IMG/VR virus record: IMGVR_UViG_3300009790_000099
Coordinates: 1-21,029 of that record
DNA: 21,029 bases
From: a virus
Strand: one strand, 5' to 3'
This document shows positions 9,114 through 16,995 of this stretch, in pieces (positions within the stretch are counted from its first letter, which is position 1; the number at the start of each line of letters is the position of its first letter). Position numbers and translations under genes: made by a program. The notes under the pieces are model-generated. The model had not been told where the DNA came from. It saw nothing but the letters and a program-made list of their open reading frames with translations, and did not search any database.

Positions 9114-9121
9114 TATTTATA
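9114..9121 (-). promoter_or_regulatory. T4-type late promoter octamer, gp8-proximal
   Basis: The minus strand reads TATAAATA, an exact match to the T4 late promoter recognised by gp55-containing RNA polymerase. It ends 22 bases before the gp8 ATG at 9091, leaving room for a short leader. It lies in the 67-base gap between the 365-residue gene and gp8, the widest gap in the block. Confidence 0.75.
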
Positions 9122-9122
9122 A

Positions 9123-9130
9123 TATTTATA
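9123..9130 (-). promoter_or_regulatory. Second, tandem T4-type late promoter octamer upstream of gp8
   Basis: A second exact TATAAATA on the minus strand, one base upstream of the first octamer. Together they read TATAAATATTATAAATA. Either could be used; two copies 9 bases apart would give two transcript starts for gp8 and the downstream giant gene. Confidence 0.65.
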
Positions 9131-9158
9131 CGAGTGTATTTTTATTCTTATACGCTTT

Positions 9159-10256
9159 TTATGTGTTCTCCTTTGTTGTTATTTCAGGTAGTGGTTGTGG
9201 CGCGTCGACAGTCTCTAATCGACCTGCTGCGTATTCTTGTTGATATTCATTAATTAAAAGTGATAAAGGTACTTCAAATAAAGTTAGTTCCTGAAGTGTT
9301 GCGGGATCATCCCAGAATCCTCTAGTAAAGTATTGTTCAGCATTAATGCTGTTTGGCCAATTAGTATTAATAATATTAAGTATAACATGAATTATTACAC
9401 TTCGATCAAAGGAAGAATTGTTGGGATTATTAGGTTCTGAAGATCCATAATAATTTTCAAATGCAGCATCGATTAATTCTGCAATAGCAGTACTAAGCCA
9501 ACCTGGTTGATATCTAGGTGTATGATAACCTTCAGAGGGGTTAAAACTTCTTAATCTAGGAGGTCTTAAACTCTCAAGCCAATTATCTGGATCATCAACA
9601 GTGCCGGTATATGTTTGAAAATCTTCCCAGCGGTTTTCTAATACTGAGTGAATAAGAACTGAAACAAAAAATTTCATTCCGGCAGGATGGACTAAACGCC
9701 CAAATGAATCTATCCATCTCTCAGTAGACATAGCAGATTTTATTTGATAACTGAAATCTTGCCAAAAGTGTGAGTCTTGAATTTTATCAATCCCTGATAA
9801 ATCTCCATTTCGTTTAGTATAATCACTACTTGCTGTGTCGTAGGTTCCTGCAGATAGTTTAAATAAATTATCAGAAGGATAGTAGACCTCAATCATACTA
9901 TCAAACATTATTTGAAAAAATACATCAACACTTTCGGGCGTCCCTTTGATACGGTAATAATGAACTATTCTTTTGTAGAGTGTGTTTCTATCAACTACAT
10001 TTGAGTTAGGAACTACCTTCGCAATCTCCCCTTGAATAGCATCAAGGTATTTTTCACTTGTAACATCAATATCATTTTCGGCGATAGCATGTCCTAGTTC
10101 GTATGAAGCAAACCCTTCACGGTTCAAGTAATCATAGTACTCTTCCATGAAAGAAATCAAATTAGATGCTCCATCCCTGAGATACTGTGGGACGAGCTCT
10201 CTTACTTTAGATCTCTCGTGGTTTGGAGGTCTATAATTGGCAATCGATGTGTGCAT
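9159..10256 (-). CDS. Baseplate wedge-region structural protein of marine T4-like phages
   Basis: A 365-residue soluble protein with no signal peptide or membrane segment. The start is alpha-helical (SKVRELVPQYLRDGASNL). Residues 100-136 hold the clearest landmark, YRIKGTPESVDVFF followed by IMFDSMIEVYYP and LFKLSAGTY. I recall this pattern from virion structural proteins next to gp6 in marine T4-like phages. Its ATG overlaps the gp6 stop by one base (TAATG), so it is translationally coupled to gp6. It lies between gp6 and gp8, where T4 has gp7 (1032 residues); it may do part of gp7's job of linking the wedge, but it is much shorter and I see no clear gp7 similarity. The structural role is likely; the specific function is inferred. 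Confidence 0.75.
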   Translation of the reverse strand: MHTSIANYRPPNHERSKVRELVPQYLRDGASNLISFMEEYYDYLNREGFASYELGHAIAENDIDVTSEKYLDAIQGEIAKVVPNSNVVDRNTLYKRIVHYYRIKGTPESVDVFFQIMFDSMIEVYYPSDNLFKLSAGTYDTASSDYTKRNGDLSGIDKIQDSHFWQDFSYQIKSAMSTERWIDSFGRLVHPAGMKFFVSVLIHSVLENRWEDFQTYTGTVDDPDNWLESLRPPRLRSFNPSEGYHTPRYQPGWLSTAIAELIDAAFENYYGSSEPNNPNNSSFDRSVIIHVILNIINTNWPNSINAEQYFTRGFWDDPATLQELTLFEVPLSLLINEYQQEYAAGRLETVDAPQPLPEITTKENT

Positions 10257-12076
10257 TAGTAGTCTTCGCGTGGTGTTGTAACATAATCACCTGCACCGGA
10301 TGTACCGCGGACGGCAATAGTGTCAATTGTTGATTCTATTGTTGTGTTAGCTAAATCAACCTGTATAATTTGGTTTCTCTTAGGAGCTATATCGTTTGAT
10401 GCCGGCCTAACAAAAATTGAAATAGTTGTTTCAGCTGTTATATCAAAATCATTAATTTCAACAATACCTGTTGAGCAATCTACTGTTCCACAATCTCTTT
10501 TATCTAAAACTTCAACATCATCTGCATTAAGAGAATAACGATATATATTTCTAATATTTTCTGTTGAGGATTCTTCATCTTTAAAATAATATGTAACACC
10601 GTTAAACACATATCCTGTAGATGTTATTAATGATTTAGTTGGATCTAATGGTTTTTCTAACTCAAACCCAAAATTTATTTTATACTTAGCTGTATTAGAA
10701 GTAGTTGCAACAAAATCTTTCTTACAAAATATCCTTGCAAATACACTTAATATCGAAGGATCTAAATCAGTTAGATAGTTTAAAAATTGTGAATATCTAA
10801 ATATTCCTTCGAAGCTTTCAAGAAAGTCGCTACTAAATTGACTAAGACCGGTTCTAATAAGTGATGATATACCGTCTTGTGCAAGATTGGTTAGAGTAGA
10901 ATTGTAATTAGTGAAAATATTAAAATAGATAGAGATAAATTCTGGATCGACAAACTTAGGCCGGACTGTTAAGATCCCCTTTGAATCTAGTATAGGTAAC
11001 AACCGGGTTTTTTCGGAATCGGAAAGCGTGTTTCCTACAGAAGGTTTTGCTGAGATAAAGACTTTACCATATTCAGGCGGGTCGTTATCTTCTCCTCCCC
11101 AGACTGATACTGTTTCTGCAGTTGAGTTACTACGAACAATAGCCTTATAATCATCAACTGTAACAGCTCTGTTTTGAGATACAAATTGAAGAGGAGCGTT
11201 TGCTCTAATACTTTCAATACCTTCCGGAGAACCTCCCCCTGAAGAAGCAGCACTCGCAGTTATTGTAGGTTTACTAACACTATCAAATAAAGAATCTGAT
11301 GTTGTAAAGACTGATAAACCGTTGGCCGCGGCAGCATCTGTAGTTAAATATTTAATTGATATAAGAGATCCAGGTAAAGGCTTTTTACCTATTATACCAT
11401 CACCAAAAGAGATTTCATATTTACCACTCGGATTTTCATTGAGGAAATATACTGCTGTCGTATCGTCTAAACCAGGAAGCTCAGAAAACTGAGTATAAGT
11501 TTCCTTCTGTGTACTACTAACAGAATCGCTGACTGTTATTACGAGCTTTGACTTATCAATATTTGTGTCAGGTATTTCAAACTTAAGATTGGGTACCGTG
11601 TCGTCGAACAGATATTCTTTTGTTTTAATCGCACCCTGAAAAACTGTAAATTCTATACCTTCTCCAACCTCAGCATTTTCGAAAGTAATAAAGTTATATG
11701 TTTCATTATTTAATGTATCAGAAGATGTAAATGCTGTACCTTCCGGAAGAGATGTAATAGATGCATCGAGACCTGTCATCTTAAGGATGACCGAGGATGC
11801 TGAAGCACTTTTAGGTGTATAACCAAGGGTCTTTGCACGAGCTACAACATTCTTTCTAAGCTGTGCAGAAGCGATAAATGATTCATTTGCTGCAAGGTGT
11901 GCTAATACAGCATTATAGTGTGTATTGTGTGCAAGAATATCAAGGAGCACATTAAGACCAGAACCATCAAAATCAAAGTCCTTAAACGGACCATCAGTTC
12001 TTTTGTAATATGATTTAATTTCATCCTTGATCTTGTCGAAGTCAAGTTCTGCGATATTGAATTGTTTAATTGCCAT
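10256..12076 (-). CDS. 6: Baseplate wedge protein gp6
   Basis: A 606-residue protein clearly related to T4 gp6 (660 residues), whose dimers tie adjacent wedges into the ring around the hub. The N-terminus (FNIAELDFDKIKDEI, then LLDILAHNTHYNA at about 44-56) matches the gp6 N-terminal domain. The strongest block is at 291-345: RANAPLQF, QNRAVTVDDYKAIV and VWGGEDN, then PPEYGKVFISAKP. This is the signature of gp6 and of the wider baseplate J family. The gene starts 6 bases after the gp25 stop and overlaps the next gene by one base. A TATAAATA octamer inside the end of gp25, 41 bases upstream of the ATG, could give it its own late transcript. The gp25-gp6 order suits their partnership in the wedge core. 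Confidence 0.96.
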   Translation of the reverse strand: MAIKQFNIAELDFDKIKDEIKSYYKRTDGPFKDFDFDGSGLNVLLDILAHNTHYNAVLAHLAANESFIASAQLRKNVVARAKTLGYTPKSASASSVILKMTGLDASITSLPEGTAFTSSDTLNNETYNFITFENAEVGEGIEFTVFQGAIKTKEYLFDDTVPNLKFEIPDTNIDKSKLVITVSDSVSSTQKETYTQFSELPGLDDTTAVYFLNENPSGKYEISFGDGIIGKKPLPGSLISIKYLTTDAAAANGLSVFTTSDSLFDSVSKPTITASAASSGGGSPEGIESIRANAPLQFVSQNRAVTVDDYKAIVRSNSTAETVSVWGGEDNDPPEYGKVFISAKPSVGNTLSDSEKTRLLPILDSKGILTVRPKFVDPEFISIYFNIFTNYNSTLTNLAQDGISSLIRTGLSQFSSDFLESFEGIFRYSQFLNYLTDLDPSILSVFARIFCKKDFVATTSNTAKYKINFGFELEKPLDPTKSLITSTGYVFNGVTYYFKDEESSTENIRNIYRYSLNADDVEVLDKRDCGTVDCSTGIVEINDFDITAETTISIFVRPASNDIAPKRNQIIQVDLANTTIESTIDTIAVRGTSGAGDYVTTPREDY

Positions 12077-12082
12077 GGTCTT

Positions 12083-12526
12083 TTAGCGGATTCTGTCGAG
12101 GTAGAAAGATACCTCGGTATTTATATTTGTATTTCTAATTTGAAAAACTATTGTTACGAGAAGGCGGTTATATTCTTGATCAAGTTGTACTTCTACTTTT
12201 GGGTTAGTGACTCTAGGCTCTCGTCTTTCGATGATCCTTAATATTTCATCTCTAATTCCCATAGCAGTAAACTGATCGGCATTCTCGAAAAGATAACGCG
12301 TTACATTAGCACCAAGTTCAGGATGAAATGGTCTATCAGAAAAATTACTTAAAACAAGAATCTTTACGGCCTGCCGGATAGCTTGAATGTCTGTAATAGG
12401 ACGAATATCTTTTGTATTGGGATGAGCAATAAAGTCAAGGGGGAGATCAGCAAAAAGGCCAGATTTATCAACCGTAGCGATTGATGGTACCTTCTCGTTA
12501 ACATTTAAATCTGATCTTAATCCCAT
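12083..12526 (-). CDS. 25: Baseplate wedge protein gp25
   Basis: A 147-residue member of the GPW/gp25 family (T4 gp25 is 132 residues). gp25 bridges the wedge core and the tail sheath and carries the family's EPR motif, seen here at residues 103-105 (RREPRVT). Other family landmarks are the helix ending in LVLSNFSDRPFHPELG (57-72) and VEVQLDQEYNRLLVTIVF in the C-terminal beta part. About 15 extra residues lie at the N-terminus. The gene sits between the 141-residue gene and gp6. A TATAAATA octamer ends 7 bases before its ATG and overlaps the previous stop codon, so this may be a short-leader or leaderless late transcript. No Shine-Dalgarno sequence is visible. Confidence 0.97.
   Translation of the reverse strand: MGLRSDLNVNEKVPSIATVDKSGLFADLPLDFIAHPNTKDIRPITDIQAIRQAVKILVLSNFSDRPFHPELGANVTRYLFENADQFTAMGIRDEILRIIERREPRVTNPKVEVQLDQEYNRLLVTIVFQIRNTNINTEVSFYLDRIR
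12118..12125 (-). promoter_or_regulatory. T4-type late promoter octamer inside gp25, upstream of gp6
   Basis: The minus strand reads TATAAATA within the last codons of gp25, ending 41 bases before the gp6 ATG. The match is exact and the distance suits an ordinary leader for gp6. It overlaps coding sequence (the NTNINTEV region), so part of the match may come from codon choice. Confidence 0.5.
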
Positions 12527-12533
12527 ATTATTC

Positions 12534-12541
12534 TATTTATA
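12534..12541 (-). promoter_or_regulatory. T4-type late promoter octamer upstream of gp25
   Basis: An exact TATAAATA on the minus strand. It contains the TAA stop of the 141-residue gene (12537-12539) and ends 7 bases before the gp25 ATG at 12526. If it is a promoter, the transcript would begin at or very near the ATG. Confidence 0.6.
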
Positions 12542-12962
12542 TAAAAATTACACCGTTTACCTCAGGAAGCTTACCTTCTCTTAATATTAACTCTTCGTAT
12601 AACCGAACACCTTCAGCAATATTAACCTCAGGCAGATAAAGCTTTTGGCTATCAATTTCAGGACAGGTCGTTGGATTCACGCTAAACAGGCCTATGCGTT
12701 CTGTCTCTTCCAAAAGGCCTGTTGAGGAATATGATTGTACAACAGTATTAAAGTTAGCATTCAGTTGAGAAGACTTCTTCATTATTGAAATAAAGTATAG
12801 CGCATACTCTTCTGGTTTACCACCATAAACCTTATGTTTGTTCCCATTGGCCGGAAGATAGCTGTTGAGCTTTGTCTTACGTACTTGATCAGAAATTGCA
12901 ACAGTAAGAAATTTCTCACGTACAATTCCGTTAATGTCTGGTTTTAAATATATATTTTTCAT
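12537..12962 (-). CDS. Conserved-position protein of unknown function between the peptidase-bearing protein and gp25
   Basis: I place the start at the ATG at 12960-12962, giving 141 residues beginning MKNIYLKPDINGIVRE. A longer reading from 13037 (166 residues) would overlap the upstream gene by 74 bases, and its extra 25 residues look like out-of-frame translation. With the shorter start the two genes are joined as TAAAATG, one base apart. The protein is soluble, has no signal peptide, and shows mixed short strands and helices, with VYGGKPEEYALYFISIMKKSS in the middle and an acidic C-terminal part ending EVNGVIFI. I do not recognise the family. Its place beside the hub genes and gp25 suggests a hub or wedge assembly factor, such as T4 gp26 or gp51, but no similarity to these can be shown here. 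Confidence 0.75.
   Translation of the reverse strand: MKNIYLKPDINGIVREKFLTVAISDQVRKTKLNSYLPANGNKHKVYGGKPEEYALYFISIMKKSSQLNANFNTVVQSYSSTGLLEETERIGLFSVNPTTCPEIDSQKLYLPEVNIAEGVRLYEELILREGKLPEVNGVIFI
12709..12728 (-). repeat. 20-bp dispersed repeat, copy 1 (in the 141-residue gene)
   Basis: The plus strand reads tccaaaaggcctgttgagga. It matches 14567-14586 at 19 of 20 bases in the same orientation. Here it encodes the SSTGLLE part of SYSSTGLLEETER. Confidence 0.6.
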
Positions 12963-12963
12963 T

Positions 12964-15678
12964 TTAAACTCGATTGTCGAAGGCTGAGGATAACCATTGC
13001 GGTGCATATTTTCTCCTATAGCTGCTGCCGCTTGCACCCCAACACGCTTTTGCGTATTTGTATGGACCTAAATGTGCAATATCTAAATGGAGGTTTCCAT
13101 TCATATAATCACTGTCGGCTCCTACAGAACCGATGCCATTCTTTAAAAGTATTAGTACAAACTCTCTTAGTGCAGCAATATCTCTAGAACTAGTGCTGGC
13201 CGCGTGTATTCTTCGTCCTTTGTCGTTATAAACACGGACGTCCGCTGCGTATCCTCCATCATGTCTTTTTCCACCAATTCTCCTCGTACCCCGGCCTGCG
13301 AAATCTTGTCCACCTGAGTATATCACAATACTATAATTTTTCTCAGCAGCAGAAGCTTCTAAGATTTTAAATAAAGCTGGTTGTATTTCTTGATTGCGAA
13401 TTGTACCTGTGGAATAGTTGTAACTTACCTTTCCTTTAGTTACAAATTTAAATTCTTCGGAGATCGCTGGTCCAATACTATCGTCGGCGGGGTCGCCTGT
13501 ATCACCAGCCACCGAGGAAGTTGATGTAGTCGTAGTTGAAGAAGATAAGCTTACATCTACATCTTCTATTTGAGGAAGCATAGTTCCTTCCACCCCAGCA
13601 GGTCCTCCCTGAGGCAATTCATCAGAATCTTGCTTGTCTTTAGTCTTATATTCAGAAGGCATGCCGACTTTAATAATCTCGACCGCGGATAATATATCTT
13701 CATTAAAGATTTGGTGCTTTATTGCGCCGATGAGTTTACCTTTTGTTGTGACATCGAGATATTCATAGTCGAACTCATCCATACGTGCAAAGACTGCATT
13801 AGGGTATTTAGATCCAATGTCTAATATTTCGTGTGGAGTCCAATATGATAGAGGATTGTCATCCGGGACAATAACAGTACTATCGGTAGACAGGAGTTTG
13901 TGTGTGATTTGTTTCTGGGCATCAGCTACAGCTTTTGATACCCATGTCGCTTTGTAAAGCCAATTAAAGACTTTAATTTCCTTTTCTTTCATCCTTGAAC
14001 CGAGATCTAAGCCAGGATCCTTTTTATTGTTGACCAACTCTAATAACCTTTGATAATCTGGTGTATTACGTAAATCATCAACATCCTTCTGATATCTTTC
14101 CATCTCCTCTATCAATGTAGAGTATGATTCCGAAAATCGAACCTTCCTCCATGCTTCATTATATTTTTCCCGTGCAGCCTCAGCCTTTTGAGGTGTATAA
14201 CCTGTAGTAGCCTGGGCTTCATCCTGAGGTGTAGCCTTTGACGGTATAGGAACATACGTACTCTGCTCAGGCACCTCAATAGCTTTCACAGGCACTGCCG
14301 GAAGCTCGGGCTTCTTCACCAAACTACCGTCGGCCGCTGTCTTTCCCTTAAGGCCAATCAATGAACATATGTCTATATCTAAGATATTATCTAAGTAACT
14401 AGTTACGTTATCAACCGCACCCTTCCACTTTTCGTTAATTATATCTATTGCATTAAAATTGCTGGGATCCAGACTCGCTATATCAGCAGCCAGATTTTGT
14501 ATCTGAGCCCCTTTTGGTAGGCTGTCTAATAAACGGTCCTTAAACCCCTCGAGCCTTTTCTCAATATCCAAAAGGCCTGCTGAGGATGCTGCTGATGCCA
14601 CTGCTGCTTTTAGCTCTTTAAGTTTTTCACTGATACCATCTGTTGCGATGCCTGGTATTTTTATATCGCCGGGAAATCCAACGCACTTTGTTGGATCTAA
14701 TCCTGGAACAACTGCTGCAACAACTGCTAATGCAGTAAGTGTATCTTCATAACTTGGTGTATCATCGAGACCATCTCCCGTCGTATCTCCCGGCACATCT
14801 CTATATTTTATTTGCGGTTGCATCGCTTCAACAGTAAATGGATAATCGTTTTCTATATCTGCTGTATTAGTATAATGTACCGCTGCATTATTCGATGTAT
14901 CATATGTCGGACCAAATAATGTTTTATAAGCACTGTTAGTCCCGTCATAAGTTCGATATATCCAATCTTTTTCTGCACCATATAACGTTTGAAATTGTTC
15001 GTATGTAGCAAATGGTGCAAATAAACCATATATGTAATCACTTAATTTACCATTGGCATTCGTTAATGGGTGCTGCGCAGTACCCCAACCAATTATCCAT
15101 GGTACAGTTGTAGCATTTGCTGTAGCAAAACCACCCCACACATTTGATGTTCTCCCCCACTTATCCGCGACAATTTCTTTATAGCTTCTATTAGCATCCC
15201 AGAAACCTGTCTTAAAACCAGCAGCAGTACCCTGTGCATGTATATTTTTATTTCCTACAGTTAATGGATAGTAAGGTCCATCGGTTATAAGAGTACTAGA
15301 CATCGGATCCTTGCCATCATCGCCTACCATTTTAACGTATGTTGAAAGAGCCGGATACTGTATTTCACCCACACTTCCATTCAATAATGCTGGATATGCA
15401 ATATTATTACCTAACTGATACTCTTCCTGGGGGTCTGGTACTACATCGATAAGTATATAAATTGCTTTCTTATCATATTCGCGATACCAACACCAAACAA
15501 AATTGCCGGTCCGCACTACAGTAGGGAATGTTGCAACACGATCCCAACCACTAATGATACTAGTATCATAAGACCATGTATTAATATAGCTATTTGTAAT
15601 ACCACGAGCAATCACTTCAGCGCTTCCCTTTGCACTGAGTGTTGTTGTTTGATATGGATAATTGACTTGTTTTGACAT
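12964..15678 (-). CDS. Large baseplate/tail protein with C-terminal M15-type peptidase domain
   Basis: A 904-residue multidomain protein. Residues 1-290 are aromatic and Gly-rich (FVWCWYREYDKKAIYILIDV). Near 296-307 is an Asp-rich DTTGDGLDDT loop of the calcium-binding type. Residues 360-580 are largely helical. An STTTTSTSS linker lies near 710-725. The last 160 residues form a candidate peptidase M15 domain: SGG at 788-790, the zinc motif H806-x6-D813 (RHDGGYAAD), and GSVG...NGNLHLDI with H864 and D866, the pattern of M15A/M15_2-type peptidoglycan peptidases. M15 enzymes are zinc peptidases that cut D-amino-acid-containing wall peptides. The gene follows the lysozyme-less gp5-like spike by 13 bases, so it probably supplies wall cutting during infection. 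The domain call is from motifs; the N-terminal parts are unrecognised. Confidence 0.82.
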   Translation of the reverse strand: MSKQVNYPYQTTTLSAKGSAEVIARGITNSYINTWSYDTSIISGWDRVATFPTVVRTGNFVWCWYREYDKKAIYILIDVVPDPQEEYQLGNNIAYPALLNGSVGEIQYPALSTYVKMVGDDGKDPMSSTLITDGPYYPLTVGNKNIHAQGTAAGFKTGFWDANRSYKEIVADKWGRTSNVWGGFATANATTVPWIIGWGTAQHPLTNANGKLSDYIYGLFAPFATYEQFQTLYGAEKDWIYRTYDGTNSAYKTLFGPTYDTSNNAAVHYTNTADIENDYPFTVEAMQPQIKYRDVPGDTTGDGLDDTPSYEDTLTALAVVAAVVPGLDPTKCVGFPGDIKIPGIATDGISEKLKELKAAVASAASSAGLLDIEKRLEGFKDRLLDSLPKGAQIQNLAADIASLDPSNFNAIDIINEKWKGAVDNVTSYLDNILDIDICSLIGLKGKTAADGSLVKKPELPAVPVKAIEVPEQSTYVPIPSKATPQDEAQATTGYTPQKAEAAREKYNEAWRKVRFSESYSTLIEEMERYQKDVDDLRNTPDYQRLLELVNNKKDPGLDLGSRMKEKEIKVFNWLYKATWVSKAVADAQKQITHKLLSTDSTVIVPDDNPLSYWTPHEILDIGSKYPNAVFARMDEFDYEYLDVTTKGKLIGAIKHQIFNEDILSAVEIIKVGMPSEYKTKDKQDSDELPQGGPAGVEGTMLPQIEDVDVSLSSSTTTTSTSSVAGDTGDPADDSIGPAISEEFKFVTKGKVSYNYSTGTIRNQEIQPALFKILEASAAEKNYSIVIYSGGQDFAGRGTRRIGGKRHDGGYAADVRVYNDKGRRIHAASTSSRDIAALREFVLILLKNGIGSVGADSDYMNGNLHLDIAHLGPYKYAKACWGASGSSYRRKYAPQWLSSAFDNRV
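14567..14586 (-). repeat. 20-bp dispersed repeat, copy 2 (in the peptidase-bearing gene)
   Basis: The plus strand reads tccaaaaggcctgctgagga, differing by one base from 12709-12728. It encodes the SSAGLLD part of ASSAGLLDIEKRL. The two copies lie about 1.86 kb apart in neighbouring genes. Confidence 0.6.
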
Positions 15679-15690
15679 TTGCTATATGTG

Positions 15691-16995
15691 TTATGTTCCT
15701 ACTCCTGTTCCTGCTGTAGATGGTGCTGTATCTGCTCCCCCGCCTTGATCATTACCATTTTTCTGTGTATGAACATGTGTTATAAGAGAAACACCACCGC
15801 CTCCAGCTAATACATCTCCACTAACTTTTGCGTTAGGTGTATTTATGAATATTTTTTTAGGACAGTTAATAGACATACTATTATTAGATGACATTAATTT
15901 CTGAGATAAACATATATCATAATCGTTTCCTGTTATACTAGTACTTCTTTCACCGCCTACAATTAATGTATCGTTTGTTAATACGTTTGAACTGCGATTT
16001 GCACCTACTTTTAATATTTGATCAACTCCGATCTCAGTTAATTGATCATCGCCTATACTAATAGTTTGTCCATCGCCTACTTTAAGAAGATCAGTAGTGC
16101 CTATATTAAATTCTCTTTTGCCGACCACTTCTGTAATAGTATCGCCGCCTATTTTCGTTTTCACGTTTCCCAGCACGTTAGTAACCATATCGCCCTCTAC
16201 ATCGATGACATAATCACCCCCACACTTAACGTTTACGTCTCCATCGACGGCCAAATTGCAATTTCCGACTATATAGACAGTGTTATCTTTGGAGTATACT
16301 GAGTATCCATCTCCTACAATCGTATCTATCTTAGATCCATCATGTATAATATCAGTTGATGTACCAGAGCAGTGTGTACTAGATAGTCTCTCATAACCAG
16401 GTGTATCATCTTGTTCGATTATGTGTCCAGACTGACTTTGTGTGACTTTATTGTATGGATATTGCGGTTGACAGTATGTTTTTGGGTCAGGCGTTGATAC
16501 ACCTTTATCTTCTGGTTTATCTTCATCTGATAGACTAGATAGTTGTGGACGTGTGGCAATAGGTATATCAACAACTCTTTGTGCTACTCTATTTTTGTAT
16601 ACTAATGCGTTAGGCTGAGCAGCAGCATTAGGTGTATCTGGTCCGCTTGCCTTAGGATATATTAATTCAGGGTCTTTAAAACCTTCTCCGTCTTGTGCTG
16701 GTTTTGTGCTTTCTCCAGGTAATGAGCCAAGTATTAAGGCGTCTTGTTCGTTCGGGCCGTCAATAAATGTACCAAACACCCAGCTACCTTGTACGAGCCC
16801 GAGTGTCTGCCCTACACCTGATGTCGATGCGGCTGTAACCGGCATAACTACATTATACCATGGTAGTTGCCCGGTCGGCAGTAATGTTATATCTTCTGTG
16901 TGCTTACCAAATATACGTGCACGTACACGATTTAATCGTAATGGATCGTTGATATCTTCTATGACACCAATAAAGAATTGTGGATTTGTGATCAT
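15691..16995 (-). CDS. 5: gp5-like baseplate hub spike lacking the lysozyme domain
   Basis: A 434-residue spike protein. Residues 1-95 are the gp5/VgrG-type OB-fold domain (GVIEDINDPLRLNRVRARIFG, then GSWVFGTFIDG and DALILGSLPG). Residues 95-205 are a Pro/Asp/Ser-rich linker. From about 205 to 400 comes a repetitive beta-helix built of short VxVxxxGxxxxxV strands (VDGDVNVKCGGDYVIDVEGD), as in the T4 spike needle. The C-terminus has THVHTQ with His407 and His409, followed by a Gly-rich end; HxH pairs bind iron at the tip of P2- and phi92-type spikes. T4 gp5 (575 residues) has a lysozyme domain between OB fold and needle; here there is none. The ATG overlaps the hub gene's TGA by four bases (ATGA), matching gp27-gp5 partnership. 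The spike identity is firm; iron binding is inferred. Confidence 0.9.
   Translation of the reverse strand: MITNPQFFIGVIEDINDPLRLNRVRARIFGKHTEDITLLPTGQLPWYNVVMPVTAASTSGVGQTLGLVQGSWVFGTFIDGPNEQDALILGSLPGESTKPAQDGEGFKDPELIYPKASGPDTPNAAAQPNALVYKNRVAQRVVDIPIATRPQLSSLSDEDKPEDKGVSTPDPKTYCQPQYPYNKVTQSQSGHIIEQDDTPGYERLSSTHCSGTSTDIIHDGSKIDTIVGDGYSVYSKDNTVYIVGNCNLAVDGDVNVKCGGDYVIDVEGDMVTNVLGNVKTKIGGDTITEVVGKREFNIGTTDLLKVGDGQTISIGDDQLTEIGVDQILKVGANRSSNVLTNDTLIVGGERSTSITGNDYDICLSQKLMSSNNSMSINCPKKIFINTPNAKVSGDVLAGGGGVSLITHVHTQKNGNDQGGGADTAPSTAGTGVGT

Noticed and set aside
9092-9158. Possible terminator between the 365-residue gene and gp8
   Set aside because: Only a weak GTAT/ATAC pairing with no GC stem is visible; the tandem late promoters explain the gap better.
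12963-13037. Upstream extension of the 141-residue gene to an ATG at 13037 (166 residues)
   Set aside because: It would overlap the peptidase gene by 74 bases, whose C-terminus is well formed; the ATG at 12962 sits one base after that gene's stop, which is the usual spacing here.
15839-15846. CATAAATA on the minus strand inside the spike gene
   Set aside because: It lies within the beta-helix coding sequence about 160 bases from the next start, with a non-consensus first base.
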